Below, one piece after another: positions 37,901 through 49,290 of a stretch of 64,000 nucleotides of DNA. The notes beneath the pieces were generated by a model that saw only the letters and a program-made list of their open reading frames with translations, had not been told where the DNA came from and made no database searches. Origin of the DNA: Medicago truncatula (lineage: Eukaryota; Streptophyta; Magnoliopsida; Fabales; Fabaceae); contig NC_053042.1 of assembly GCF_003473485.1 (NCBI RefSeq), positions 34,128,762-34,192,761 on the forward strand, read 5' to 3'. A program made the translations under genes and the position numbers. Positions within the stretch are counted from its first letter, which is position 1, and every line of letters begins with the position of its first letter.

Positions 37901-40125
37901 TTAGAGGTTAGAGACTAGATATGATATCTCATTATTTACGAAACATCAAGATTTATGAAGAGCACGCGAAGGTATAATTGAAATAGGAGGTGTTTGTGGT
38001 AGATCAAGGAAAAACAGTGGTGAACTAACTAATGAAACTTAATCCTAATACACCTTGTCTATTATTTGTTTCACTCCTCATGACCGGTAAATAAATACCT
38101 ACAATCAACTAAACTTATCATCCATGAAATATATATACATTTTAATAATCAAATAAACTGAGTGGTTCATTAACCAAATCCTTGTTGATATATTTTGATA
38201 CCGCTTTGTTACATCATTTAGGTATATACCTCTGCCAATTCATTAAGAATTGATTCAACCCAAAACTCGAGTTGAAACGAAACTTTTTTTCAACTAATAT
38301 TCAGCTTGTTTAAAATTAACAAGCAATTCAGCTCAGCTCGTTAGGTTTAATTGAATAACCCAACTCAACCATGTAACCTCAAATTTTTCACGATCCAAAA
38401 AATCAAAATTTTACTAAAGGGCCTAATAGTTTTTATTTTGTTTGGCCAAGACCCTAAACTAATCCCGCTCCAAAAAAACCAAAAAATAAACTTCAACCAA
38501 TTCAATAAAAACAAATTGGAATTGGTACAACACATTAATCGGAAGTTTATTTTTTAATTTTTTCCAACAGGATTGGTTTACGGGCATTGTTTTGCTCACA
38601 ATCCAACAGTTGTGAATAGGTCCCGAACTGTTCCCATGTTGTTCCAACTGTTACAATGATCAATGGCATACATGACTCTTTCATTTATAGGCAAAGCATT
38701 CCCTCTATTGCTTACCCACTTCCGATGTGGGACTTGTAAAAACAATGAAGTGCTACTAACAACGTGGTTTTGCTATTGGATGTGAGACTATTCTTTAATT
38801 TTTTTTTCTTCTTCTCACAAGCCAAATAACAAAAGCCTCCACTATATCTCTAGATTCAGAATGTTAATGGCACTTTGCAATAGTTGAGAAGCTTTATATG
38901 AGTGGGAATACTATCAACGAACTCTCTTTTGCAATAGCCTCACAACATCCATGAGTCGGAGTACCCACCCACTCTCATTTCTCAAATGTCAAAGACTCCA
39001 TCAAATTTTCATTTGATTTCTTTCACTCTTATTATATAATATAATTTTTTTTTCAAATATATTATTATTATTGTTAGTTATATGCCTTCGATTTTCTTTT
39101 TTACAAAAAATGAATAATTGGCTTTAGTTTCTTTTTTATTGATGATAATCGAGTCAACACATGAATAAAAAGAGCCGAATTATATAAGGTTCAAGTTCAG
39201 GAAATTTAGTTAACGAACTTAATTTTTAGCTCAAGTTCAATTCATTTAGTTCATGAACCAAACTCAACGAGTTAATTATCGAATCAAGTTTTGAACTATG
39301 TTTCGAATTGGTTTGGTTCATTGTCAACCCTACATGCAATGAAAAAGCAATCCATCCGATCACCATCCAAATTCTCTAATTACCTATCCGACAAGAGTTT
39401 GAATACCTAAATATATTCCATTGTTTACCATTTCTTTTGCATATGAATGTCCATATTTGAATGTTTATTTTCTATAATATGCATTGTTTCTCTTTAGTCT
39501 ATTGATCGTATTTATATAAACACGAGACATATTGTTTGGTACTCTGAGAATTTTCAAGCCACCCTTCTCTATTGGTCATATCTATAATATGCATTGCTTC
39601 TCTATTGGCTTTTACCACTAATGATGTAGGGGCAGTGGTTATTGCAAGTTCTGTTACTTTCAAGATAACCCACAGAGAAAATCAAAAGAGAGGACCATGG
39701 GTCCATTATGAAAATATTCTTATTATCCCCTATTATTATTATTATTACTAGCGAAAAGATGAGCACTCATATGTCCGTATTTTCGCACTTTTTATTGTGC
39801 TAATATTTAAAAATTATGAACGGTTTTTTTTTATTTTTATTTATGAAATTTTAATTTTGATTAAAACTAAAAATATAATTATTTGTTGCTTTAAAATTAT
39901 AACAAACCAAACTAATCATGGTGGAATGAGGGATCAAAAATGGAAGAATATGAAATTACGGGGACAAAATCTAAATCTTTATTTTTACAGGGACTAAAAC
40001 CAGAATTCGCTAATATTATAGGGACAAGGAAAGAGGTATTTACCCTATATTTAAATACTTGTGTAACATTCTCCAGACGAGGAGTGTTCCCAATATGAAG
40101 AAGTTGAAGCTAACTTTTCTCCCTT
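37901..40125. other. AT-rich spacer with hAT/MITE-like fragments
   Basis: No gene is supported. Inverted phrases around 38270-38345 ('cgagttgaaacgaa', 'cagctcagctcgtt') and 39190-39310 ('aggttcaagttcagg', 'caactcaacgagtta') may mark an old DNA element, but the ends could not be paired. The segment 39930-40050 ('gggacaaaat', 'gggactaaaac', 'agggacaagg') resembles one arm of a legume MITE. Confidence 0.35.
38683..38734 (-). promoter_or_regulatory. snRNA-type promoter pair: perfect USE and TATA box
   Basis: On the minus strand AGTCCCACATCG (38723-38734) matches the plant snRNA upstream sequence element RTCCCACATCG exactly. CTATAAAT (38683-38690) lies 32 bp further on, the spacing of RNA polymerase II snRNA genes. 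The predicted transcript start would fall near 38655, and the following sequence is not a known snRNA to my recollection. Confidence 0.45.
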
Positions 40126-40400
40126 GTGAAGGAAAAAGGAGGGTATGCGGCAGTATCGAGAAAAGGGTTGTGGGACTCTGTGATAGTTGATCTGGGTTTG
40201 GACCTTAATGTTTTGGCTTCAGTGAAATTAGTTTATGAAAAATATCTGAGTGATTTCGAAGGTTGGCTCAGCAAAACTTCCGAAGAAAAGAGTTTCAAAA
40301 ATTGGAATGGTACAACTTGCTGATATGTTGGCCCAAATAAATGAGATTGAAAAGAAGGTTGAAGGTACGATGAGAAAAGGGTTGTGGGACTCTGTGATAG
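40126..40400 (+). pseudogene. ARID/BRIGHT-domain gene fragment
   Basis: The frame from 40126 reads VKEKGGYAAVSRKGLWDSVI ... LGLDLNVLASVKLVYEKYLS, matching the second half of an ARID DNA-binding domain (KGGY ... W ... LGL ... S..L...YEKYL). It has no ATG, no upstream exon and ends soon after; coding similarity continues in a shifted frame (LADMLAQINEIEKKVEG). A 30-bp piece (GAGAAAAGGGTTGTGGGACT...) is repeated at about 40370-40400. It is a non-functional fragment, probably from transposition or ectopic repair. Confidence 0.65.
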
Positions 40401-41500
40401 TATGATTTTTTTAAGCAAAAGAATCGAGTAAAAGGAAGGCTGATATGTATGTCTGGACACACACTAGCTCATATGATTTTTTTTTTAAGCAAAATAATAG
40501 AGTACAAAGACGTCATTTTTTGCAATTTTTTATATAAATTTTTCTGAATTTTTTTATATAAATCCCTATAAATTAGACAACTTCTTTAGATTTTTTGATT
40601 ATTTGCTTGCAATTTCTTATGTAAACCCCTATAAATATGTTGGAATTTGTTTTCCCCACTTTATAATAATCTTGGCTCCGCCACTTAAAGCCACTACTGA
40701 TTATGATTCTCCTTTTCTATGCTAAACCTCACTTGGTGGTGATCATCACTATCCACATTAAAACCATTATTTTCGTTGACAACAAAATTATAAAGTTAGA
40801 CTATTATGAAACCCGTGCATTGATAATATTTCAATTTTTCTAGTTACACTGAAGTATTTTATTTATTACATCCCAAAATGACAAAAACACCTCTAATTCT
40901 TCTCTGTTGTCATTGCGATTCACAATCTCAAAATTGCAATAAGGGGATCATGTATAACTTTTTTAATTTGTTGTTCTTGTTAGATGAATACAATAAGATC
41001 ACGTATGTGAATTATGGGTGTTAATTCCCGTAGCTTTAAAAAATTGACCTATATATGAACTCAATTTCACTTTAATGTACGAGATCTTACTTCAAGACAG
41101 CCATGTAAATTCTGGATTTTTTTAGTTGTTAGGTAAATTAAGATTGTGTAGGCTTAATTGAATTCAATTAAAAAAAATGAAATTGCAGAAAATCACTTAT
41201 ATGCGTATTGGAGTATTAATAGAAGACTATACACTTCAACATTTACTCTTTCATCAATCTAGATCACATATTTATAGATGTTTGTGAGAGAGGGTGAAGA
41301 TTAAATTAAGAGATAAAAAAGGGTTTTTGGAAAAGGATAATTTCGCCATTTTTAAATTGATTTGGGTGTAACCAAATATTTTTTGAGTGTTAGTAGAAAA
41401 AGTCTAATATTTCTAATGATTTAATAGCACTTGGTATCATTTCATTGATAATTGTCCCTCTACGAATTTTGAAGGAATAAATCGTCAATTTAATCATAAA

Positions 41501-41520
41501 TTATATATATATATATATAT
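41501..41520. repeat. Short (AT)n microsatellite
   Basis: About nine uninterrupted AT dinucleotides. Confidence 0.9.
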
Positions 41521-42170
41521 AAAGTTGAGTTCTTACTTCTAAAGAAAAGATAGTCCTTAAAGTATTTAAAATTTATCAATTTAGTTTGTAAAGTATATGA
41601 AAATCTATCATTTTAATCCAAATTATCTTGCTAACCGAGATTGAATTGATATATTTGAAATACTTCAAAGACTATTTATTATATTTATGTAGTTTAAAGA
41701 TTAAATTGAAGAGTGATAATTCAGAGACTCAAATGCTAATTTATTCATTTTTAAAGAGATAGATTTAAAGCACCATTTAAAATTAGAATAAACAAGGTAC
41801 TTTTGCATTCGACAAATATTTTATAATAATATAGCTCCAAAAAAAATTACAATATAAAAATATTTAAAAGGTTTTTTTTTTTTTTTTTTACAAAGGAAAC
41901 TTTTATTTATTGGCACTAACAAAGAATACACGAGCTTTTGTCAATAAATAAATAAACAAACTCTTTAAGCTACACAATGCCCCCCCCAAAAAAAATAAAA
42001 AATAAAATAAAGTTACACCAACATTTTTTTCAAAAATAAAATAAAACACATCAATGGTAGATGTTTGTATCTCTTGATCAAGGGATTTTTGGTTGGTGTG
42101 TGCATGGAAAAACATATATTAAAAGATATTAATCTCCGTCGTAGAGCGTGAGATACTTAGTCTAAAAAAG

Positions 42171-42729
42171 ACTCCTTTAATTATTAGGAAAATTCTATGG
42201 TGAAGTTATAAGAATGACTTTTTTGTTGAAGTTAACAATATAACATCAAAAATGTAATGAGTAATACACACTGTTTGTACAATGACATCAAAAGTTCAGT
42301 CCTCAAAGTATCATCAATTCATCAGATTAACAAGACTAGACTTAATCTAATTTTATCCTACCTTGTTATAAGCATAACACCCTATAAAGTGTAACACTTA
42401 AGACTGTCACATAATAACATCAACTCTGTTTGCATGTTAAAGATTCCAACGATAAAATAATACATGTAAGTCCAAGATGTTGCAAGCATTACTAGATGAA
42501 TTACTATTGATTATTAATCAATAATCAACAATTTAAAAATGAATCAAACATTAAAATCAAAATTAACTTTTTTAAAAAAGTCAGTTTCCTGACTGCACCG
42601 TAGAAACTCCTTTATTATTAGGAAAATTCTATGGTGAAGTCATAATAATGACTTTTTTGATGAAGTTAACACTATAACATCAAAAATGTAATGGATAACA
42701 CCCACTGTTTGTACAATGATATCGAAACT
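42171..42729. repeat. Pair of ~125-bp direct repeats
   Basis: The block at 42171-42296 ('ctcctttaattattaggaaa' onward) recurs at 42604-42729 at roughly 90% identity in the same orientation, separated by about 300 bp. No coding capacity; the family is unknown. Confidence 0.8.
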
Positions 42730-43866
42730 CCCTAATTATTAATGCAAGTTGAAAGAAAAATTACTGCATGAATGGATTTTCAGGTGCTAAAAAGAAAATG
42801 AAAAAGATTTGCTCACTTTCCTTTTGTTATCTTAACAACCCATAGAAAAGGAAGTTAACAATAAAAGATGGCAGAATTATGATGTGCCAACTTAAAATTG
42901 ACATTAATATCCAACAATCACCCAAGAGGTGCAAGTGCATAGGATTGTTAACAAAATCATGATTATCTTTTATATCACATATCTTTTGCATAAGACAAAT
43001 GAGAGTGATTTTAATTTCCATCAAGATTTAACCCAATACAACATTAGCAAATAATGTATAGACATATATATACATCAGCTTTCTCCTTCACAGAGAATCC
43101 AATCGATGTAAAATGACATTTTTGTTGTATAGTAAAATGTCTACACTCAGTGGCCCTAACCAGTAACCATGTTTCAAAACATAGGGGTAGTGTGTAGTAA
43201 TAATCCTATAACCTCATGCAGTCAGTCACTTTTGAACTGTTTGATCAAGATTAAACGGTTTAACTTTTAAGCTCGCTATTTTAAATTTAAAAGAAATCAA
43301 AATCAGAATTGAAATACGGACCGTCTGATTTTGATCGGACAATCTAGACGCACACAATCTAAATCTTATTACAACGGGGTGCAAAATTTCATCTTCAATG
43401 TATTTTTAATTCGTTTTCGATCTTATGTAGCTATAAGTGATTTACATTTGAAAATATTATTTTTCCTACCTAGTGCATTAGCTCAATTATATATGTGGTT
43501 TTCATCTACTTTAATTAGTTTTTAATCTTATAGCTAATTAGATAGTATACATTTAAGAGTAAAGAACAATGAAACATATTTAACTCCTAATCATCAAAAC
43601 AGAAACTATGTTTAGGATAGAGTTTAGGTTAGCTATGTCTATAATATACAAGCATGCATGAATATGCATAAACAAAAGCAAAGCAATCATGCAATACATT
43701 TCAACTCAAATCCATGACCTCTCAACTCTCACAGTGTGCCAAAATATTTTGATGGTAACTCTGATATTACTGCATTCATGCATTAGATTCTCTCCTTCTT
43801 ATAATAAATACCCTCCTTCACTTCTTCTCTATGCAATCCTCAACTCCGCAACCTTCTCTTTCCTCT

Positions 43867-46800
43867 ATGGCCTCAAAAGCCTTAACCACTGGTACTCACT
43901 CCCGAAATGGACGCCGTTTCTCAGTCTTTGATGACTCGGATGAGGTATTCAGCATGCTTCTTCTCTTTACTTTGCCGGTTCGACTTTAATTGTTTCTGTT
44001 AGATAAAACTTTTATAACTATAACATTAATAACATTAGATTGAATGTAAGTGTATTGGACTATGTAAGTAATCAGAAGGATTATGAGATTAAGGCTTTGT
44101 TGTTGTACTGTGTTTTACAGGAAAATGGAGACTGCAATATTCAACAGCAACGGAAACATGACGATTATGCTTTCTCTTTAGCTGGAAGTGGTGAGCATCT
44201 TTTTGTGTTAAATTAACTTTGGAATGAATGAAAAAAAAACTGTAATAATTTTATGCACACTTTTCTGAGTTGTTCTGTAGTAGCTAGTAAGGATTTTGAA
44301 GAGCAGAAAGCATTCAACTATGATGAAGAGAAAGGGAAAGGAAAGCAAGAAAAGAGAAGTCTTATGAGCAATGACATAGAAGAAGATGACTACCTGTAAC
44401 TTTTCTTCTCTCAAATACTCTATCAACGCTATGAAACTATGTACATTAGAATGCATTTTCTTCTTCTCAACTCTTACTTAAGATGTTTCTTTCTTCTGTT
44501 ATTATGATCTTGCAGGCTGGCTGAGTCAAGGCAGCCATTATGGCGCAAAGTACCAATAGCTTCGAGCCTAATCAATCCATATCGCATAGTCATTGTCATG
44601 CGTCTTGTTGTCCTAGTTTTCTTCTTCCACTTTCGCATCACAACTCCGGTGCACGACGCATTTGCCTTATGGATAATCTCTGTGGTCTGCGAAATATGGC
44701 TCTCTTTGTCTTGGATAGTAGACCAGTTCCCCAAGTGGTTCCCCATGACACGCGAAACTTACTTGGAGCGCTTGTCCATGAGGTTTGAGCGCGAAGGAGA
44801 ACCGAATCTTTTAGCCGCAGTCGATGTCTTTGTTACCACTGCAGACCCTTTGAAGGAACCACCTATTATAACAGCAAACACAGTTCTATCAATCTTATCT
44901 GTTGATTATCCTGTTGACAAAGTAAGCTGCTATGTATCAGATGACAGTGCATCTATGCTTCTCTTTGATACCTTGTCACAAACTTCTCAGTTTGCAAGAA
45001 TATGGATTCCATTTTGTAAAAAGTATAGCATTGAGCCAAGGGCACCTGAGTCCTATTTTTCTCAGAAAGTTGATTACTTGAAAGACAAGGTACATCCAAC
45101 ATTTGTAAAGGATCGCAGGGCTATGAAGGTAAATACTACATAAAATTAAGCAATCAAATATGACATTTCTTATTTATTTTCTTCTTTTCTAATATTGATT
45201 TTGTTCTATTTTTCTATGTGAGGCTTACAACATTTTTCTTTGCAATTCTGCAGAGGGAGTATGAAGAATTCAAGGTGAGAATTAATGTACTGGTTGCAAA
45301 GTCTCAGAAAAAACCAGAAGAGGGGTGGGTTCTGCAAGATGGTACTCCATGGCCTGGGAACAACAGCGAAGATCATCCAGGAATGATTCAGGTTTGCCAA
45401 TTTCATTTACAAAAAAGATAAAATAAAGTCAAACTGTTTCCATATAAGCTTTAAGTTGTTTTCATAAACTATCCTGGAGGGCTTATAGAAATAAGCTGAA
45501 AACAGCTTATGAACATGTCATAAAAGATTTTTATAAGCTCTCCTAAATAGTCTCACAAAATGTTTATGTCAGTAGATAAACTCAAATAAGTAAATCCAAA
45601 TTTGTTATTTGTGTTCTCTTGTTGATTGTTAGGAAACTAGAGGAAAAATCAAGCCTATATTTGTTCGAAATTTGGTTAATGACAATAGATGAAGAACTAT
45701 AACATATAAGGACTTGCCTTTGTAGGTGTGTCTGGGAAGTGCCGGTGCTCTGGACAATGAAGGTAATAATCTTCCACGGCTTGTGTATGTTTCACGCGAG
45801 AAATGTTCCGGCTATCAACACCATAACAAAGCTGGAGCCATGAATTCTCTGGTAACTAGTTCATACTTTATACTTGTGTTAAAGTTTTATTTCATGATGT
45901 TATAAAAACATGATATTATAAAAACCATTTAATAACTCTTGAAATGCTTCATTTCCTCAAAAGCTTCGAGTTTCTGCGGTGCTTAGCAATGCACCTTTTG
46001 TGTTGAATCTGGATTGTGATCAATACATCAATAATAGCAAGGCTCTTAGGGAGTCTATGTGCTTCCTAATGGACCCTCTACTTGGAAAGAAGACCGCTTA
46101 TGTCCAATTTCCACGAAGGTTTGATGGCATTGACGATAATGATAGATATGCCAACCACAACACTGTATTCTTTGATGTAAGAGATATTGTTTTGAACTAA
46201 AGTAAAAGTTGCAATTTCATTAACAAATCTTTAACTCCTGCCTTGAACTTTTCCTTGTTTGTAGATCAACATGAAATGCCTTGATGGAATTCAAGGTCCA
46301 GTGTATGTTGGTACTGGATGTGTGTTCAACAGGCAGGCATTATATGGCTATAAGCCACCATCTGACAAAAGACGAAAGACAAACTTCTCATGGTGTTGCT
46401 GTTGTTCTGGTGACTCTCGGTCAGCATTTGACATTGAAGAGATTGATGATGGACTTGAAGACTATGACGAGAAAGAGGAATCACCGATCATGTCTGTCAA
46501 AGTTTTTGAGAAAAAGTTCGGAGAGTCACCAGTTTTCATTGCTTCTGCATTGATGGAAGATGGTGGACTTCCGAAAGGAACTAATACTCGAATACTAATG
46601 AAGGAAGCCATTCATGTTATAAGTGTTGGCTATGAAGAGAAAACTGAATGGGGCAAAGAGGTAATTAATCCAGTCAATACAAGAATGTATACATTTCATG
46701 ACTGTCGACCAAAGTGTCATTTATTGACTTTTCTTTCTATGCAGATAGGGTGGCTTTATGGCTCTGTCACAGAAGACATCTTGACAGGGTTTAACATGCA

Positions 46801-48190
46801 TTGTAGAGGATGGAAATCAGTGTACTGTATGCCAAAAAGAGCGGCTTTTAAAGGATCTGCACCTATAAACCTATCAGACAGATTACACCAAGTTCTGAAA
46901 TGGGCTTTGGGTGCTACTCAGATTTTCTTTAGTGGTTATTGTCCATTGTGGTATGGCTACAGTGGAAAACTCAAATGGCTTCAAAGACTGGCTTACATGA
47001 ATGCTATCGTTTATCCGTTCTCTTCTATCCCTCTTTTAGTGTACTGCACAATTCCAGCTATCTGTCTTCTGACTGGAAAGTTCATCCTCCCCACTGTAAG
47101 TACATAATAAATTTATTACATTTGATTAATAGGTGCATCTTAATCCAAATAGACCCTTAGGAGTTAGGACAAGTTTGGATTGACTTATTTGAGTTTACCT
47201 ACCGGCATAAACACATTTAAGGCTGTTTGAAAGAGCTTATAGAAACAACTTACGACATGTCAATAAATTGTTTTCAACTTATTTCCATAAGCTCTCCATG
47301 ATAGCTTTATGCAAACAGCTTATAGCTTATATCAAAGCAGTTTGACTTTATTTTATATTTTGTTATAGAAATAGCTTGTGCATAAGCACTTCTATGATAA
47401 GTGTGTATGTTATAAGTGCTTTATTAAGTTGTTTATCCAATCATGGTCTTAACGTGAATACAACATGACTTTGGCCACCCTCATTCACAACATGATCCTA
47501 ATTACTTTTAAAAGAAGAAAAAACAGCTATACTGATATTAGATTTATGACAGGAGAACAGCTATGGGTATATCAAATTCATGTCTTATAACAAAAGTTCT
47601 CTTTTGTGCAGCTGACAAGCCTTGCAAGCATTTGGTTAATGACTCTATTTATCTCCATCATTTTAACTTGTGTGCTCGAGCTTCGTTGGAGTAAGGTTAA
47701 CATTCAAGACTGGTGGCGCAACGAGCAATTCTGGGTCATTGGAGGTGTTTCTGCACACCTTTTTGCAGTGTTTCAAGGCCTCCTTAAAGTTGCAGGACGC
47801 GACACTAGCTTCGCCGTGAGAACAAAATCAGCAGATGACACTGCATTCGGACAGCTCCATCTCTTCAAGTGGACCACTCTTCTCATTCCACCAACAAGTA
47901 TTGTAATCTTGAACATGATTGGAATTGTGGCAGGAGTCTCTGAAGCCATTAACAGTGGCTATAACTCATGGGGACTTTTATTTGGGAAGGTTTTTTTCTC
48001 TTTGTGGGTCATTGTGCACTTGTACCCTTTCCTCAAAGGTCTACTGGGAAGGCAAAACAGAACTCCTATCATAGTAGTTCTCTGGGCAACACTTCTGGCT
48101 TTGATTTTCTCGATGATATGGGTGCGAATTGATATTTTCTTACCCAAGAAAACAGGCCCTGTACTCGCACAATGTGGGGTAGAATGCTGA
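43867..48190 (+). CDS. Divergent CESA4-type cellulose synthase lacking the RING zinc finger
   Basis: Ten exons (43867-43944, 44121-44190, 44281-44395, 44516-45128, 45254-45391, 45726-45851, 45964-46176, 46265-46660, 46745-47095, 47612-48190) encode 892 residues in consistent phase. The best recalled match is CESA4/IRX5 of secondary walls: [27 protein letters not shown], the C-terminus [16 protein letters not shown]. Two N-terminal and about six C-terminal membrane helices flank a cytosolic GT2 domain with D230D231, DCD (397-399) and TED (592-594). Oddities: the RING finger present in nearly all CESAs is absent, the class-specific region is about 50 residues short (484-513), QxxRW is QVLKW (632-636), and conserved REKRPGY..HKKAGAMNA reads [17 protein letters not shown] prefer ATG 43867 because a TATA-like box lies at 43799-43810; an in-frame ATG at 43831 would add 12 residues. 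Splicing looks intact, so it may be expressed, but function as a cellulose synthase is doubtful. Confidence 0.88.
43889..43909 (+). promoter_or_regulatory. Predicted microRNA-type target site in CESA4-like exon 1
   Basis: This 21-nt segment is complementary to 34946-34966 of the foldback candidate at all but one position (opposite small-RNA position 16), with full pairing across positions 2-13. Cleavage would be expected opposite positions 10-11, at about 43899/43900. Similarity to the foldback arms continues beyond the site, including TGATGACT at 43929-43936. Confidence 0.5.
45430..45605. repeat. Dispersed repeat in a CESA4-like intron (same family as 25452-25715)
   Basis: Phrases 'ataagctgaaaacagcttat' and 'gtagataaactcaaataagt' are shared with 47170-47455 in altered order or orientation. 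It sits wholly inside the intron between coding exons 5 and 6. Confidence 0.55.
47170..47455. repeat. Dispersed repeat in the last CESA4-like intron
   Basis: Shares 'gacttatttgagttta', 'ataagcact..tatgataagt' and 'ttaagttgtttatccaa' with 25452-25715. It occupies most of the 516-bp last intron. Confidence 0.65.
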
Positions 48191-49061
48191 GATCGTAGAG
48201 AAGTGAGGGTGGCGATCTTCCCATTTCATCTGATGATCTTTGTTGTTTCACTGGAGTGTTTACCCTTATGAGACAGTAACAGTCAAGATTTATGATGCAA
48301 GTTTAGTTAGTTAACTGAAAAGTAAATATTGTTTTGTAACCATCAGATACGATTTCTTTACATCCTAGAAGCATGAATATCATTATCATTTATGGTGCAA
48401 GGTTGCTTTGTAACATATGATATGATTTACTGTTATCATTGAAGCATGATATGAATTATGGTGCAAGATTCACCGGTTAATTAAAAATTTAAAACTAAAG
48501 ATTGCTTTGTAACATGTATATGATATGATATATGATTGCTTGTTAATTGTTATTAGTGCAGCATGAAATATGTACACCTCCAGATTCATGTAGATAATTT
48601 CTTATCTCAATGACTGAAGCATATCCTCCTTTGATTGATACAAGGTATCAATCTATCTTTCTATGATATCAAAGCCTACACTAGCTATCTTGCAATGCAA
48701 CTTGATAACAAAGGAAGTGTTAAGCTACAAGAAACTTTCAGAGTAACTTCTAGGTGGAGGAATTAGCTGTGAGCAGGATGCTGCCATAATAACCATTGTG
48801 AAAACAGGAGGCAAAACTTGAATTTTTTAAAACTTACAGAGCCTTAGAATATATAAAGATGAATGAAAATCGGCAACAAAAAGTAAACATATTGTGGCAT
48901 ACGATGGACTTGGGAGAAAAAAAGTTATTCAAGGGACACATCATAGATTAAACTTTAAAGCCAAGTATAATTACAAGAGAAAATTACACATTACATCATA
49001 TCATTCATAAAAAACAAATCAAAATATGCATTCTCAACACAACTTCCCACAAATAAACACA
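48191..49061. other. Spacer between convergent genes, with the CESA4-like 3' UTR
   Basis: The first ~200 bp probably hold the 3' UTR of the CESA4-like gene. A motif 'aagattgctttgtaacat' and relatives recur at about 48320, 48400 and 48500, suggesting small local duplications. No gene is seen. Confidence 0.45.
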
Positions 49062-49164
49062 CCATTGCAAACTTTTCCGAAATACAGGAGAATAAGTAGA
49101 AGCAACTTCTGTAGCAGCACCTCTATTCAATGTTTTCTATAGCCTTTTCTCAAATAGAGTAGTG
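49062..49164 (-). pseudogene. Degenerate copy of the last exon of the JASON-like gene
   Basis: This segment matches 49276-49380, which carries the terminal exon of the neighbouring gene, at roughly 85% identity in the same orientation. It no longer encodes the conserved TPFETRLEKAL motif. It lies downstream of the real last exon, so it is a local duplication that would fall in the 3' flank. Confidence 0.75.
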
Positions 49165-49262
49165 TCCTAAGCAAGTAGCTCGGTTGGTGAGCAGGGACAT
49201 AAAATGAGGTCAAGGCTTCAAACCTTAAAAATTAACATAACTTTGGCTATAAACAAAAAAAA
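49165..49262 (+). mobile_element. Probable SINE between the two exon copies
   Basis: A-box-like GTAGCTCGGTTGGTGAGCAG and B-box-like AGGCTTCAAACC are followed by an A-rich tail ending at about 49262. A target-site duplication is not clear. It separates the true last exon of the JASON-like gene from its degenerate copy. Confidence 0.55.
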
Positions 49263-49290
49263 CCTATCCTGCACAGTATTGCAAACTTTT

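Noticed and set aside
42827-43831. Missing RING-finger exon of the CESA4-like gene upstream
   Set aside because: I looked for a Cys-rich frame in this interval on the plus strand and saw none.
43689-43931. Plus-strand frame overlapping CESA4-like exon 1
   Set aside because: It runs out of frame across the real exon and has no homology; the CESA frame is supported by splice phase.
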